Of a stretch of 14,086 bases of DNA, positions 1-7,121 are shown in pieces. Numbering within the stretch: the first letter of the stretch is position 1; every line of letters begins with the position of its first letter. The DNA is taken from positions 1 through 14,086 of the forward strand of contig WREJ01000013.1 in the NCBI GenBank assembly GCA_009779395.1, given 5' to 3'. The position numbers were made by a program, and so were the translations under genes. The notes beneath the pieces are model-generated. The model was not told the DNA's origin. It was given only the letters and a program-made list of their open reading frames with translations, and searched no databases. This stretch comes from Coriobacteriia bacterium (GTDB lineage Bacteria > Actinomycetota > Coriobacteriia > WRKU01 > WQUG01).

Positions 1-2482
1 CTACGCGCGATTCGATGTCTGCCCTATAAGTTGTGTGAAGCGCCTTCTGTTCTTGAGCTACTTGCGTGCGAATCTCACTCTTTTCTTCAGAGCCAGACGC
101 CTGTGCGAGCGCAGCCTCTTCTTTTTGCTTAAGCTCTGCTAGGTCGTTCTGATAGTGATCAAGGGCTTCAGCCATTTCGTAACCAAGGTTCTTTTTGGCT
201 TTACTCTTGATATCAGTAATCTTTGCCACTGTAAAACTGAATTCTGGTCTGAGCTTCTGAAAGCCTTCGTCTAATTCTTCAATAATAGTTGAAGCTAGGC
301 GGTCACTTCTTGTATTCAGCAGCTCATCTGGTGCTGACCTAAGCTCATAAATTTTTGCCCCAAAAAGATCCTTTGTTGTGTTAATCACTATCTCGCCAGG
401 AACAGCAACATTCCCCTTTTCATCGACCATGGGATTTCTGCGGGTAATGTCTTTTCTGGGCTGATGCCTGCCGCGTCTTTCTGGTGGAATCTGATTTAGC
501 AGGTCAATAACTTCTTGCGGCGCATTAAAGATGTTGGCGATGTTGTCAAAGAGCAAATTGCTCATGAAGCCGCGACTTATTACTTCTGCCGATTTAATCC
601 GATTGGGAATAGTCAGTACATCAGATAAATCAAGCGGATACATACTTCCCTTGTCATCTTCACTGATAACAGGGAAGAAATTCAGCAGGTTTTTGATCTG
701 CTCTTCGCGCTCTGCTGCAGGAAAGCTATCAGGGTTACCAGCAAGACCTGTGGCAAAGTCACTGAAAAGCTGCAGGGTGCGTTCAGGGGCAAAGTCAAAA
801 ATATAGGCCCGCTCTTTGCGCATCATTGTGCCGTCATCGCAAACATACTCATAGGGATTCTGCACTCTAAACGCAGCCTGAAAGTAGAGGGCAGGACTTT
901 GAATGTTGTTGAGCATGAATATGGCTGTCCACTGAGGAATAGTGACCCCTGTGGTTAGCTGTCCCACAGAAAGCGTGATGGTCTTATCATAATTCTTGAT
1001 AGCCTTGTTTGCGCGATCGTAGCTGCGCTTACTTTTGGCATAATCACTAACAGCTTCATCACGTGCTACCCCGTCCCCTGCTGCAAGAACAACTTCGTAG
1101 TCCTTGAAGTAGCTGTGATCGCTGAGCAATTTTTCCAGTGCTTTTGCGCTGGCCACGCGGGGCAGCAGCCAAAAGGTGTGCGCAAGCTCGCTTCGATACT
1201 GATCCGAAGAAAAGGGCAAGTTTCCCGTGCAGAGCTTATCGAGAAACTTGATGACATCTGCTTCGTGCTCGAACTTCCCATTATCTTTTGTCTTGAAAAA
1301 CTCGTTGAGGTCAAAAGCATAATCGAGGTTTGTTTCTGATTCTATTTTGACGCCCTGTGCTATGTGATCTTCGACAAGCTTGCTCATCTGATAGGTAAAA
1401 AGACTGAGCTCTGGCAGATTTTCGTAGGGATTCTCACCTTTGGCATAGTCCCAGTTTGTCCTTGCCTCTTGTTCGTCGACATAGGACCAGTTATATATTT
1501 GGTCAGCAGAAAATTTATTGTCTGCAAGTGCCTTAAAGGGTGTGCCCGACAAGTGCAGGGTGAAAGCGCGCGTAATGCCTTCGAATGCCTGATCTGTGAG
1601 CAGGGTATCCACGCCTTCGTGTGCCTCATCAATGACAAGCAGATCCCACTCGAGTCCACCAACCCAGTCGAGCTTATCAAACCTGCCGCCTGCAAATTCA
1701 GCCCCTTTGAGGTCTTGGAGCGAAATGAAGGCAACAAAGCGATCCTCGCCGGGAGCATTTTTCGTAGCCAGATGAAAGTCGATGTACTCATCCCTAGTCA
1801 TGGCCTTATTCTTAAGCGCATCGGTGCTAGAAACGAACTTGAATTTTCCACTGTCATCTTGCCAGGCAATGAACTTTTGAAAGTCATCGTACCAAGAGTT
1901 TGCTATTGCTGGTCGATTCGTGACAATAAGCGTCTTTTTTGCAGCAAGGCGAAGAATAAGATCATAGGTCGAAAGCGTTTTGCCAAACCGAGGCTTTGCA
2001 TTCCACAGGAACTGCTTTGAAGGCTCTCCTTTTTGGACATACTCCGCCGCTGCGCTTACTGCATCTGCTTGCTCTTTGCGCAAAATGTATTCAAACTTTT
2101 CGTCGCTTACCTGAACATCACGATAATCGTAGTTGATGAATCTGTCCGTAAGCTCTTCAGCCAGTCCTAGATTCTGCCCAAATATGAACCACTCATCAGC
2201 TATGTCATTGGGATTAGCCTTAGGGATTCCGCTAAGCTTGAAAAAGCTGTGTAGCTTTTTGTCGGTAAAGGGCTTATTGTCAGCGTGCAAAGCTGGACGA
2301 TCAAAAAGGATGTCAGGGTTAAGTCCCGCTGTTCCTGTTTGCTGACGTACACGTGTTTCTACATCTCCTGTGGTTTCGCCCACCTTTACACTTTCATTAT
2401 GTTTGGGTACTTCAGGAAGGGTATACCCATAGATTTCACGCTCGAATTCTTCCATGGGTTTGATGGCGGTCTTGTCATTCAT
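1..2482 (-). CDS. SF2 DEAD/DEAH-box restriction helicase with N-terminal GIY-YIG-like segment (partial)
   Basis: The frame stays open for 827 codons from an ATG at 2482 to the left edge, so the C-terminus is missing. Visible helicase motifs are Walker A AKPRFGKT (residues 162-169), DEAH (285-288), SGTPF (312-316), TTGVTIP (about 510-516) and the motif VI-like QAAFRVQNP with Arg539. These mark a superfamily 2 ATPase of the kind that drives translocation in restriction enzymes. Residues about 16-50 contain IYGYT, then VKVGETTGDVETRVRQQ. This resembles the T5orf172/MUG113 branch of GIY-YIG nucleases, so a cleavage domain is likely but inferred. The last 60 visible residues are charged and probably coiled-coil. 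The start overlaps the stop of the upstream methyltransferase-like gene by 8 bp (ATGAATGA), which implies translational coupling. Base composition is more AT-rich than in the core genes to the right. It probably acts on unmodified foreign DNA in the cytoplasm. The helicase call is firm. The restriction role rests on context. Confidence 0.88.
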   Translation of the reverse strand, partial: MNDKTAIKPMEEFEREIYGYTLPEVPKHNESVKVGETTGDVETRVRQQTGTAGLNPDILFDRPALHADNKPFTDKKLHSFFKLSGIPKANPNDIADEWFIFGQNLGLAEELTDRFINYDYRDVQVSDEKFEYILRKEQADAVSAAAEYVQKGEPSKQFLWNAKPRFGKTLSTYDLILRLAAKKTLIVTNRPAIANSWYDDFQKFIAWQDDSGKFKFVSSTDALKNKAMTRDEYIDFHLATKNAPGEDRFVAFISLQDLKGAEFAGGRFDKLDWVGGLEWDLLVIDEAHEGVDTLLTDQAFEGITRAFTLHLSGTPFKALADNKFSADQIYNWSYVDEQEARTNWDYAKGENPYENLPELSLFTYQMSKLVEDHIAQGVKIESETNLDYAFDLNEFFKTKDNGKFEHEADVIKFLDKLCTGNLPFSSDQYRSELAHTFWLLPRVASAKALEKLLSDHSYFKDYEVVLAAGDGVARDEAVSDYAKSKRSYDRANKAIKNYDKTITLSVGQLTTGVTIPQWTAIFMLNNIQSPALYFQAAFRVQNPYEYVCDDGTMMRKERAYIFDFAPERTLQLFSDFATGLAGNPDSFPAAEREEQIKNLLNFFPVISEDDKGSMYPLDLSDVLTIPNRIKSAEVISRGFMSNLLFDNIANIFNAPQEVIDLLNQIPPERRGRHQPRKDITRRNPMVDEKGNVAVPGEIVINTTKDLFGAKIYELRSAPDELLNTRSDRLASTIIEELDEGFQKLRPEFSFTVAKITDIKSKAKKNLGYEMAEALDHYQNDLAELKQKEEAALAQASGSEEKSEIRTQVAQEQKALHTTYRADIESRV

Positions 2483-3227
2483 AGCGTTCCATTTCCTCTT
2501 TGTAGGCGGCAGTAATTATTGAGGGCACATAACGCATCTGAGCTGTGCTTTCTTCAAGCTGGTCAATTTCATGGTCATCAAATAGACCCGGCTGGATTTC
2601 AATTTTGGGCGGTTTCCAGGTTGAGCCTGCCCCGTTTTTGCGACCTGCGATAATATCATCTAGTGAATATTCGGTTCGGATAACCTTAATGCTTGTGGTC
2701 TTTGCTGTGATTTTTGTCAGTATTTGCCACTCGTTTAGGATGAATGGCTTGTTATCTGGACCTTTGTGGGTGAGAAAATTTCCCTGAACAATGTTTTTCG
2801 AGATGATAGTTTTTGCGCTGTCAAGAACGCTGGGCTTCATCCTTTTGCCCTGTGACTTCGCGACTTCATAATACTTGCTTTTGTAAACCTCAAACAGGTT
2901 CATTGAACATATTTGAGTGTTGTCTTCGAGTAGCTCAATGCCATAGAGGGTGCTGAGTACACAAAGAGAGAAATTCTCATACTGCACAAGGGTGTTAGCG
3001 TACTGATTGCTTACCATAAGCAGCTTGCGTCTAAGTATTTCACAGATAAACGCACCTTCACCAGGTCCCGGCTCGAGAAAAGTAGCGGTTAGGCTATTGC
3101 AAGCCTCATTAATTCCGGGTTCGTCAAGCATTTTTTCAACCATCCACAAAGGCGTGAATACCTCACCGTGTTTTTGAACGCGCGTTTTTGATTTAATGCT
3201 TTTGTGATGCTCTTCGCGCTGCAACAC
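2475..3227 (-). CDS. N6-adenine DNA methyltransferase-like subunit lacking a visible catalytic NPPY motif
   Basis: The 250-residue protein begins with a GTG at 3227, preceded 8 nt upstream by an SD-like GAAGGG. TTG at 3224 is a possible alternative. Residues about 20-35 (GEVFTPLWMVEKML) match the lead-in of type I/IIG adenine methyltransferases. FLEPGPGEGAF (about 50-60) is the SAM-binding motif I, and YGIELLEDN (about 94-102) corresponds to motif II. The place where motif IV (D/N-P-P-Y/F) would be expected has no such tetrapeptide, and none appears anywhere in the protein. It ends with an in-frame TGA overlapping the helicase start, and nothing suggests a frameshift. Annotation pipelines usually call such proteins 'restriction endonuclease subunit M'. 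It may bind SAM and need a partner with a catalytic motif, perhaps encoded beyond the left edge. It is probably cotranscribed with the helicase. The family assignment is good. Enzymatic activity by itself is doubtful. Confidence 0.82.
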   Translation of the reverse strand: MLQREEHHKSIKSKTRVQKHGEVFTPLWMVEKMLDEPGINEACNSLTATFLEPGPGEGAFICEILRRKLLMVSNQYANTLVQYENFSLCVLSTLYGIELLEDNTQICSMNLFEVYKSKYYEVAKSQGKRMKPSVLDSAKTIISKNIVQGNFLTHKGPDNKPFILNEWQILTKITAKTTSIKVIRTEYSLDDIIAGRKNGAGSTWKPPKIEIQPGLFDDHEIDQLEESTAQMRYVPSIITAAYKEEMERYE

Positions 3228-3289
3228 CTGACGTACCCTTCTCTATGCTTGTCCTACGCCGACAATGGTACTGATAACCTGCAACCACA

Positions 3290-3365
3290 TGGTGGGCCAT
3301 GAAGGGGTCGAACCTTCGACCTTCGGATTAAGAGTCCGCTGCTCTGCCAGCTGAGCTAATGGCCC
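3290..3365 (-). tRNA. tRNA-Lys (anticodon CTT)
   Basis: The 76-nt cloverleaf can be read directly. The 7-bp acceptor stem is GGGCCAT paired with ATGGCCC. T8 and A9 are in place, the D stem is GCTC/GAGC, and the anticodon loop CTCTTAA gives CTT, hence lysine. The variable loop is AGGTC, the T stem is GAAGG/CCTTC around TTCGACC, the discriminator is A, and CCA is encoded (3292-3290). The only blemish is a G27-A43 opposition at the top of the anticodon stem. The 5' end is only about 13 nt from the T-rich tail of the terminator behind ahcY, so its promoter must overlap that region or it is transcribed by read-through. The defence genes start 63 bp beyond its 3' end with no terminator visible between. 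Confidence 0.96.
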
Positions 3366-3377
3366 ACATTAGATTGT

Positions 3378-3436
3378 GCAAAAACAAAAAGTGAGCGCGC
3401 TAAAGCGCCGGGTTTATCCACACCGCTTGAGCGCGC
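3378..3436 (-). terminator. Intrinsic terminator after ahcY
   Basis: Read on the minus strand, GCGCGC (3436-3431) pairs with GCGCGC (3400-3395), with an inner AAGCG/CGCTT pairing. A T-rich tail TTTTTGTTTTTG follows at about 3390-3379. It lies 20 bases past the ahcY stop and ends just before tRNA-Lys. Confidence 0.7.
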
Positions 3437-3455
3437 AATCGCCCGCTAGTATAGC

Positions 3456-4715
3456 CTATACGGTACCCTCTGTCCAACTGCTCAGGTACTTTTCCTGTTC
3501 TGCTGTCAACACGTCAATCTGCACGCCCATTGATGCCAGCTTTAGGCGTGCTATGTCGTCGTCGATCTCGCGGGGCATGTCGATGACCCCTGGCTGGACA
3601 GACTCCCTATTAGCTAACAACCACTCGGCAGCAAGTGCTTGATTGGCAAAGCTCATGTCCATAACACTGGCAGGGTGCCCCTCGGCGCAGGCAAGGTTTA
3701 CCAAACGACCGTCTGCCAGCAGGTAAATGACGCGTCCGTCAGCCAGGACAAACTCCTCAACCAAGGGCTTTACCACCCGCGTTGACACGGCATTTTCGCG
3801 CAGCCAGGGAATGTTAATCTCGACGTTAAAGTGACCGCTGTTGCAGATAATCGCGCCGTCTTTCAGATTTGCAAACATGGCTTTGTCGATGACATTAATG
3901 TTGCCGGTGACAGTAATCCACACGTCAGCTACCGCCGCTGCCTCGGCTGCAGGCATAACACGGTGACCGTCCATGACAGCTTCTAGTGCCATCAGCGGGT
4001 CGACCTCGCAGACCACAACGTTTGCGCCAATGCCAACAGCACGCATCGCTGCTCCCTTGCCGCACCAGCCATAACCAGACACAACTACAGTACGACCCGC
4101 CAGCAGACGATTAGTCGCACGCACAATGCCGTCAATTGTCGACTGACCCGTACCATAGCGATTGTCAAACATATGCTTTGTGTTGGCATCGTTGACCGCA
4201 ACAATGGGGTACTTTAGCGCACCGTCAGCCGCCATCGCTTTCAGGCGAATGACACCTGTTGTTGTCTCTTCGGTTCCACCAATGATGCCCTCTAGTACCT
4301 GAGGGTAGTCCTCGTGAATACGACTGACCACGTCACAGCCGTCATCCATCGTAATATGTGGCTGAAAAGCAATCACGCTGTCCAGATGCTGGTAATAGGT
4401 CTGCGTATCGACACCTTTGATCGCAAAAACCTGCACATCATAGTAGGTGACCAGCGCCGCGGCAACATCGTCTTGGGTCGACAGCAAGTTGCTTGCACAC
4501 AGCGCGACTTCGGCACCGCCCGCCTTGAGCGCACGCACCAAGTTTGCTGTCTCGGTCGTCACGTGCATACAGGCAGCAACACGAATGCCCGCAAAAGGCT
4601 TCTCTCGCGCAAAACGCTCGCCAATCTCGCGCAGCACGGGCATGTCATGAGCCGCCCACTCGATACGGTCACGCCCCGCAGCAGCCAAATTCACATCCAA
4701 AACATCATAGTTCAC
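3456..4715 (-). CDS. ahcY: S-adenosylhomocysteine hydrolase (adenosylhomocysteinase), short type
   Basis: NAD-dependent reversible cleavage of S-adenosylhomocysteine to adenosine and homocysteine, which removes the product inhibitor of SAM-dependent methyltransferases in the cytoplasm. The 419-residue protein shows the family's key stretches: MHVTTETANL (His51), ITMDDGCD (Asp124/125), GGTEETTTG (Glu149/150) and NDANTKHMFDN (Lys180, Asp184, Asn185). The Rossmann dinucleotide motif is GYGWCGKG (214-221), with EVDP (237-240) and AEGHP (344-348, His347). It is of the short archaeal/Thermotoga type. It lacks the insertion of the longer enzymes and ends in SSWTEGTV instead of the usual aromatic KPDHYRY-like tail. 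The start is GTG at 4715 with GAGGAG 6 nt upstream. The gap to the radical SAM gene is 103 bp. Members of the short group in some methanogens prefer S-inosylhomocysteine, so exact substrate preference is open. Confidence 0.96.
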   Translation of the reverse strand: MNYDVLDVNLAAAGRDRIEWAAHDMPVLREIGERFAREKPFAGIRVAACMHVTTETANLVRALKAGGAEVALCASNLLSTQDDVAAALVTYYDVQVFAIKGVDTQTYYQHLDSVIAFQPHITMDDGCDVVSRIHEDYPQVLEGIIGGTEETTTGVIRLKAMAADGALKYPIVAVNDANTKHMFDNRYGTGQSTIDGIVRATNRLLAGRTVVVSGYGWCGKGAAMRAVGIGANVVVCEVDPLMALEAVMDGHRVMPAAEAAAVADVWITVTGNINVIDKAMFANLKDGAIICNSGHFNVEINIPWLRENAVSTRVVKPLVEEFVLADGRVIYLLADGRLVNLACAEGHPASVMDMSFANQALAAEWLLANRESVQPGVIDMPREIDDDIARLKLASMGVQIDVLTAEQEKYLSSWTEGTV

Positions 4716-4760
4716 AGCATACTCCTCGCACGGATTAGAAAATACGATTATCGCCTGCTA

Positions 4761-4766
4761 ATTGTA
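4761..4766 (-). promoter_or_regulatory. Possible -10 box for ahcY
   Basis: TACAAT reads on the minus strand about 46 nt before the ahcY GTG. No convincing -35 box lies at 16-18 nt, so this is tentative. No S-adenosylhomocysteine riboswitch fold is recognisable in the 103-bp leader. Confidence 0.3.
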
Positions 4767-4818
4767 GCGCAAAAACTCTGTTGAATGAGGAGGGGGAGAT
4801 TGAACGTCTGGTGTGCTC

Positions 4819-5460
4819 TTAAGAAAAGTGTCTCACCTTTAATGGTAACTTCAGCTCATCCGCTATTTCGGCGGTCTTCTGCATGTCCTCGTCAGACAGA
4901 AAGTCGACGACCGACAGGTTAATGTGGGGAACGTAGGCTTTGGCTGCTGCTGCAAAGCTGAGCACCGCATCAAACGAGTCGATACCAAATTCAGGGTTGC
5001 AGAGCTCTTCAAACGTTGCAGCATCGGGGGCGTTGAGACTAATGGACAGCTCGTCAATAATGCCAGCAAGTTCGCAGGCGACTTGTCTGCCAACAATCAA
5101 ATCTCCCAGACCGTTTGTGTTGACGCGCACGTGTTTGACACCCGCTTCTTCTTTTAGCCAGCGTGCCACAGCCAACATGACATCGTAGGAACTAAAAGGC
5201 TCACCAAAGCCACAGAATACTACCTCGGAGTAGCTGTCCAGCGGACGGTAGCGCTCAATTGCCGCGATAACCTGCTGAAAAGTCGGCTCGCAGTCAAGCC
5301 ACAGACTTTCTGCATCGCCAATGCCCTTGCGCGTACTCCGCAGACAAAAGCTACAGTCACAGGGACAATCGTTGGTAATGTTTAGGTAGAGTGCGTCCCT
5401 ATAACGATAGGCTATTGCTCCTGGTGCCCTTACTCCGCCAGCTGCTGCTACTGCTGCCAT
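4819..5460 (-). CDS. Short radical SAM protein of the TatD-associated group; candidate queuine lyase (QueL-like)
   Basis: The 213-residue protein has the radical SAM cluster motif CxxxCxxC at Cys32, Cys36 and Cys39 within ITNDCPCDCSFCLRS. CGFGEPF (83-89) is the SAM-binding glycine motif, and VRVNTNG (111-117) is a typical core strand. Length and motif context match the group annotated as 'TatD family-associated radical SAM protein'. No tatD gene is in the window. The start ATG at 5460 lies inside the end of the ECF gene (13-bp overlap). It has little SD of its own, so translation is probably coupled. From memory, a radical SAM subgroup of this kind was shown in gut bacteria such as Clostridioides difficile to release preQ1 from queuine, working with an ECF transporter. 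The neighbouring ECF component supports that role here. Radical SAM identity is firm. The queuine substrate is inference. Confidence 0.85.
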   Translation of the reverse strand: MAAVAAAGGVRAPGAIAYRYRDALYLNITNDCPCDCSFCLRSTRKGIGDAESLWLDCEPTFQQVIAAIERYRPLDSYSEVVFCGFGEPFSSYDVMLAVARWLKEEAGVKHVRVNTNGLGDLIVGRQVACELAGIIDELSISLNAPDAATFEELCNPEFGIDSFDAVLSFAAAAKAYVPHINLSVVDFLSDEDMQKTAEIADELKLPLKVRHFS

Positions 5461-5984
5461 AGGACACCACGCAGCTTGACAATGGGCACATACAGCAGCA
5501 GGGCAAGTACGCAGTTCGCCGCTGCCTGAAACAGATTGCCGGGGACGGATGCCAAGGCACCTACATCGACGAGAAAAAAGATGTAGAGCGTGTAGCCGAC
5601 TACCATCACTGCCTCGGCAAGAAAGACACCCAGGGCAAACCAGGCAAAGCTGCCTTTTTTTGCACAGAGGTACAGAATGTATCCCATCGAGCCCTTGATG
5701 ATAAAAGTCGCCGGAGCAAAAATCAGATGACCTGAGGTCAGATTTGACAGAGCACTGCCCAGACCTGCCGCAAGAGCAACCAGGGGGTGTCCCAGCAAAA
5801 GGGCACTGGCTGCGATTGAGCTATCCCCTAAGTTAAGCCAGCCAAAGGCGTCTCCTGGCATAGGAATCCCCAAAAAGCGCGTGACCACAAAGATGAGTGC
5901 TGTCAGCAAAGCCGCCATGACAATCACCTGCGTACGCGACTGTGCTGGTGGCAGCACGGGAGATCTTGGTGTTTGCTGCGCCAT
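5448..5984 (-). CDS. ECF transporter S component (substrate-binding membrane subunit); candidate queuosine-precursor transporter
   Basis: The 178-residue protein is strongly hydrophobic, with about five to six membrane segments after a polar 18-residue N-terminus. The first segment carries AALLTAL (24-30), the small-residue motif with which S components contact EcfT. NLGDSSIAASALLLG (51-65) and FAPATFIIKGSMGYI (89-103) are typical of the PF07155-like S components. It captures a micronutrient at the membrane and needs the shared EcfA/EcfT module, which is not in this window. The ATG directly follows the ruvB stop codon (TAA then ATG, no gap), and its own end overlaps the radical SAM gene. Several vitamins are possible substrates for this fold. 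The partner gene and the ruvAB context favour queuine or another queuosine precursor (QrtT-like), but the specificity cannot be read from the sequence. Confidence 0.87.
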   Translation of the reverse strand: MAQQTPRSPVLPPAQSRTQVIVMAALLTALIFVVTRFLGIPMPGDAFGWLNLGDSSIAASALLLGHPLVALAAGLGSALSNLTSGHLIFAPATFIIKGSMGYILYLCAKKGSFAWFALGVFLAEAVMVVGYTLYIFFLVDVGALASVPGNLFQAAANCVLALLLYVPIVKLRGVLWQQ

Positions 5985-7121
5985 TTAGAATAAAGCCTGT
6001 TCAGTATCGTGTGCAGCAGACGAGGCAGGCAGCGGCAGCCCCAGGTGCTCGAAGGCACGCTGAGTCGCCTGACGACCTTTGGGAGTACGCACCATCAGGC
6101 CTTTTTGCAGCAGGAAGGGTTCGTACACGTCTTCAAGGGTGTCGGCTTCTTCGCCGGTTGCATTAGCAAGTGTTGTCAGCCCCACCGCTTTGCCGCTAAA
6201 GGTACGCGTCAAAACGTCCAGTATTTTTGTGTCCATCCAGTCAAGACCCAGGCTGTCGACCTCGAAAAAGCTGAGTGCTTCTGCGGCGATATCTTCTGTG
6301 ATAGTCGAATCGTAGCGCACCTGCGCAAAGTCACGCACCCGTTTTAGCAGACGATTTGCCAGACGCGGCGTGCCACGACTGCGCCGTCCAATCTCGATGG
6401 CGGCTTGCTGGTCAATCTGTAGGTCAAAAATGGACGCGCTTCGCGTGATGATAGATTCTAGCTCTTCTGGCTGATAGTAATCCAGACGAAAATTGATACC
6501 AAAGCGGTCACGTAAAGGTCCTGAGAGCAGACCCGTGCGTGTTGTTGCGCCAATGAGGGTAAAACGTGCGAGGTCAAGGGTGATAGAGCGTGCTGCCGGG
6601 CCTTTGCCGATGATGATGTCGAGGGTAAAGTCCTCCATCGCCGAGTACAGTATTTCTTCGACAGCGCGTGACAGACGGTGAATCTCGTCAATGAACAGAA
6701 CGTCACCTGGCTCGAGGTTTGAAAGAATCGCCGCCAAGTCCCCAGCGCGCTCGATAGCAGGACCTGCCGTTTGCTTGATGGTCACACCCAGTTCGTTTGC
6801 TACAACAGTAGCAAGGGTCGTCTTACCCAGACCCGGTGGCCCCGAAAGCAGCAGGTGGTCAAGCGGTTCTTTACGCTGTTTTGCCGCCGCAATCAAAACC
6901 TCCAGATTGTCCTTAACGCGCTGCTGCCCCTTGTAGTCGGCAAGCACCAGAGGACGCAGATTAATCTCAAGCTCGGTCTCGCCAGCAGCCTCGACACGTG
7001 CATTTACCAGACGATGCTCGTTGTCGCTGTCTGCTGCTGATGCGCCCGTGCCTGCTTCCCAGGCGGGACTAATGGCAGAGTCTGTCCTTAGCTGAGCACG
7101 TGGCTTGTGTTTGTCACTCAT
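5985..7121 (-). CDS. ruvB: Holliday junction branch migration ATPase RuvB
   Basis: Hexameric AAA+ motor that pulls DNA through the RuvA-bound Holliday junction during recombinational repair. Visible motifs are Walker A GPPGLGKT (94-101), Walker B LFIDEIHRL (142-150), sensor 1 GATTRTG (191-197) and the arginine-finger segment PLRDRFG (202-208). The C-terminal winged-helix domain is intact (YEPFLLQKGLMVRTPKGR, 333-350). At 378 residues it is about 40 longer than the E. coli protein. The extra length is a polar, low-complexity N-terminus before the conserved NLRPLVLADYKGQ. The start ATG overlaps the ruvA stop (ATGA), with a G-rich SD in the ruvA tail. The stop abuts the ECF gene. Confidence 0.98.
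   Translation of the reverse strand: MSDKHKPRAQLRTDSAISPAWEAGTGASAADSDNEHRLVNARVEAAGETELEINLRPLVLADYKGQQRVKDNLEVLIAAAKQRKEPLDHLLLSGPPGLGKTTLATVVANELGVTIKQTAGPAIERAGDLAAILSNLEPGDVLFIDEIHRLSRAVEEILYSAMEDFTLDIIIGKGPAARSITLDLARFTLIGATTRTGLLSGPLRDRFGINFRLDYYQPEELESIITRSASIFDLQIDQQAAIEIGRRSRGTPRLANRLLKRVRDFAQVRYDSTITEDIAAEALSFFEVDSLGLDWMDTKILDVLTRTFSGKAVGLTTLANATGEEADTLEDVYEPFLLQKGLMVRTPKGRQATQRAFEHLGLPLPASSAAHDTEQALF

Noticed and set aside
1364..2020. 218-residue plus-strand open frame
   Set aside because: It is antisense to the helicase core, which has clear motifs in the other frame.
4716..4818. S-adenosylhomocysteine riboswitch before ahcY
   Set aside because: The short leader shows none of the conserved riboswitch core and no clear pairing.
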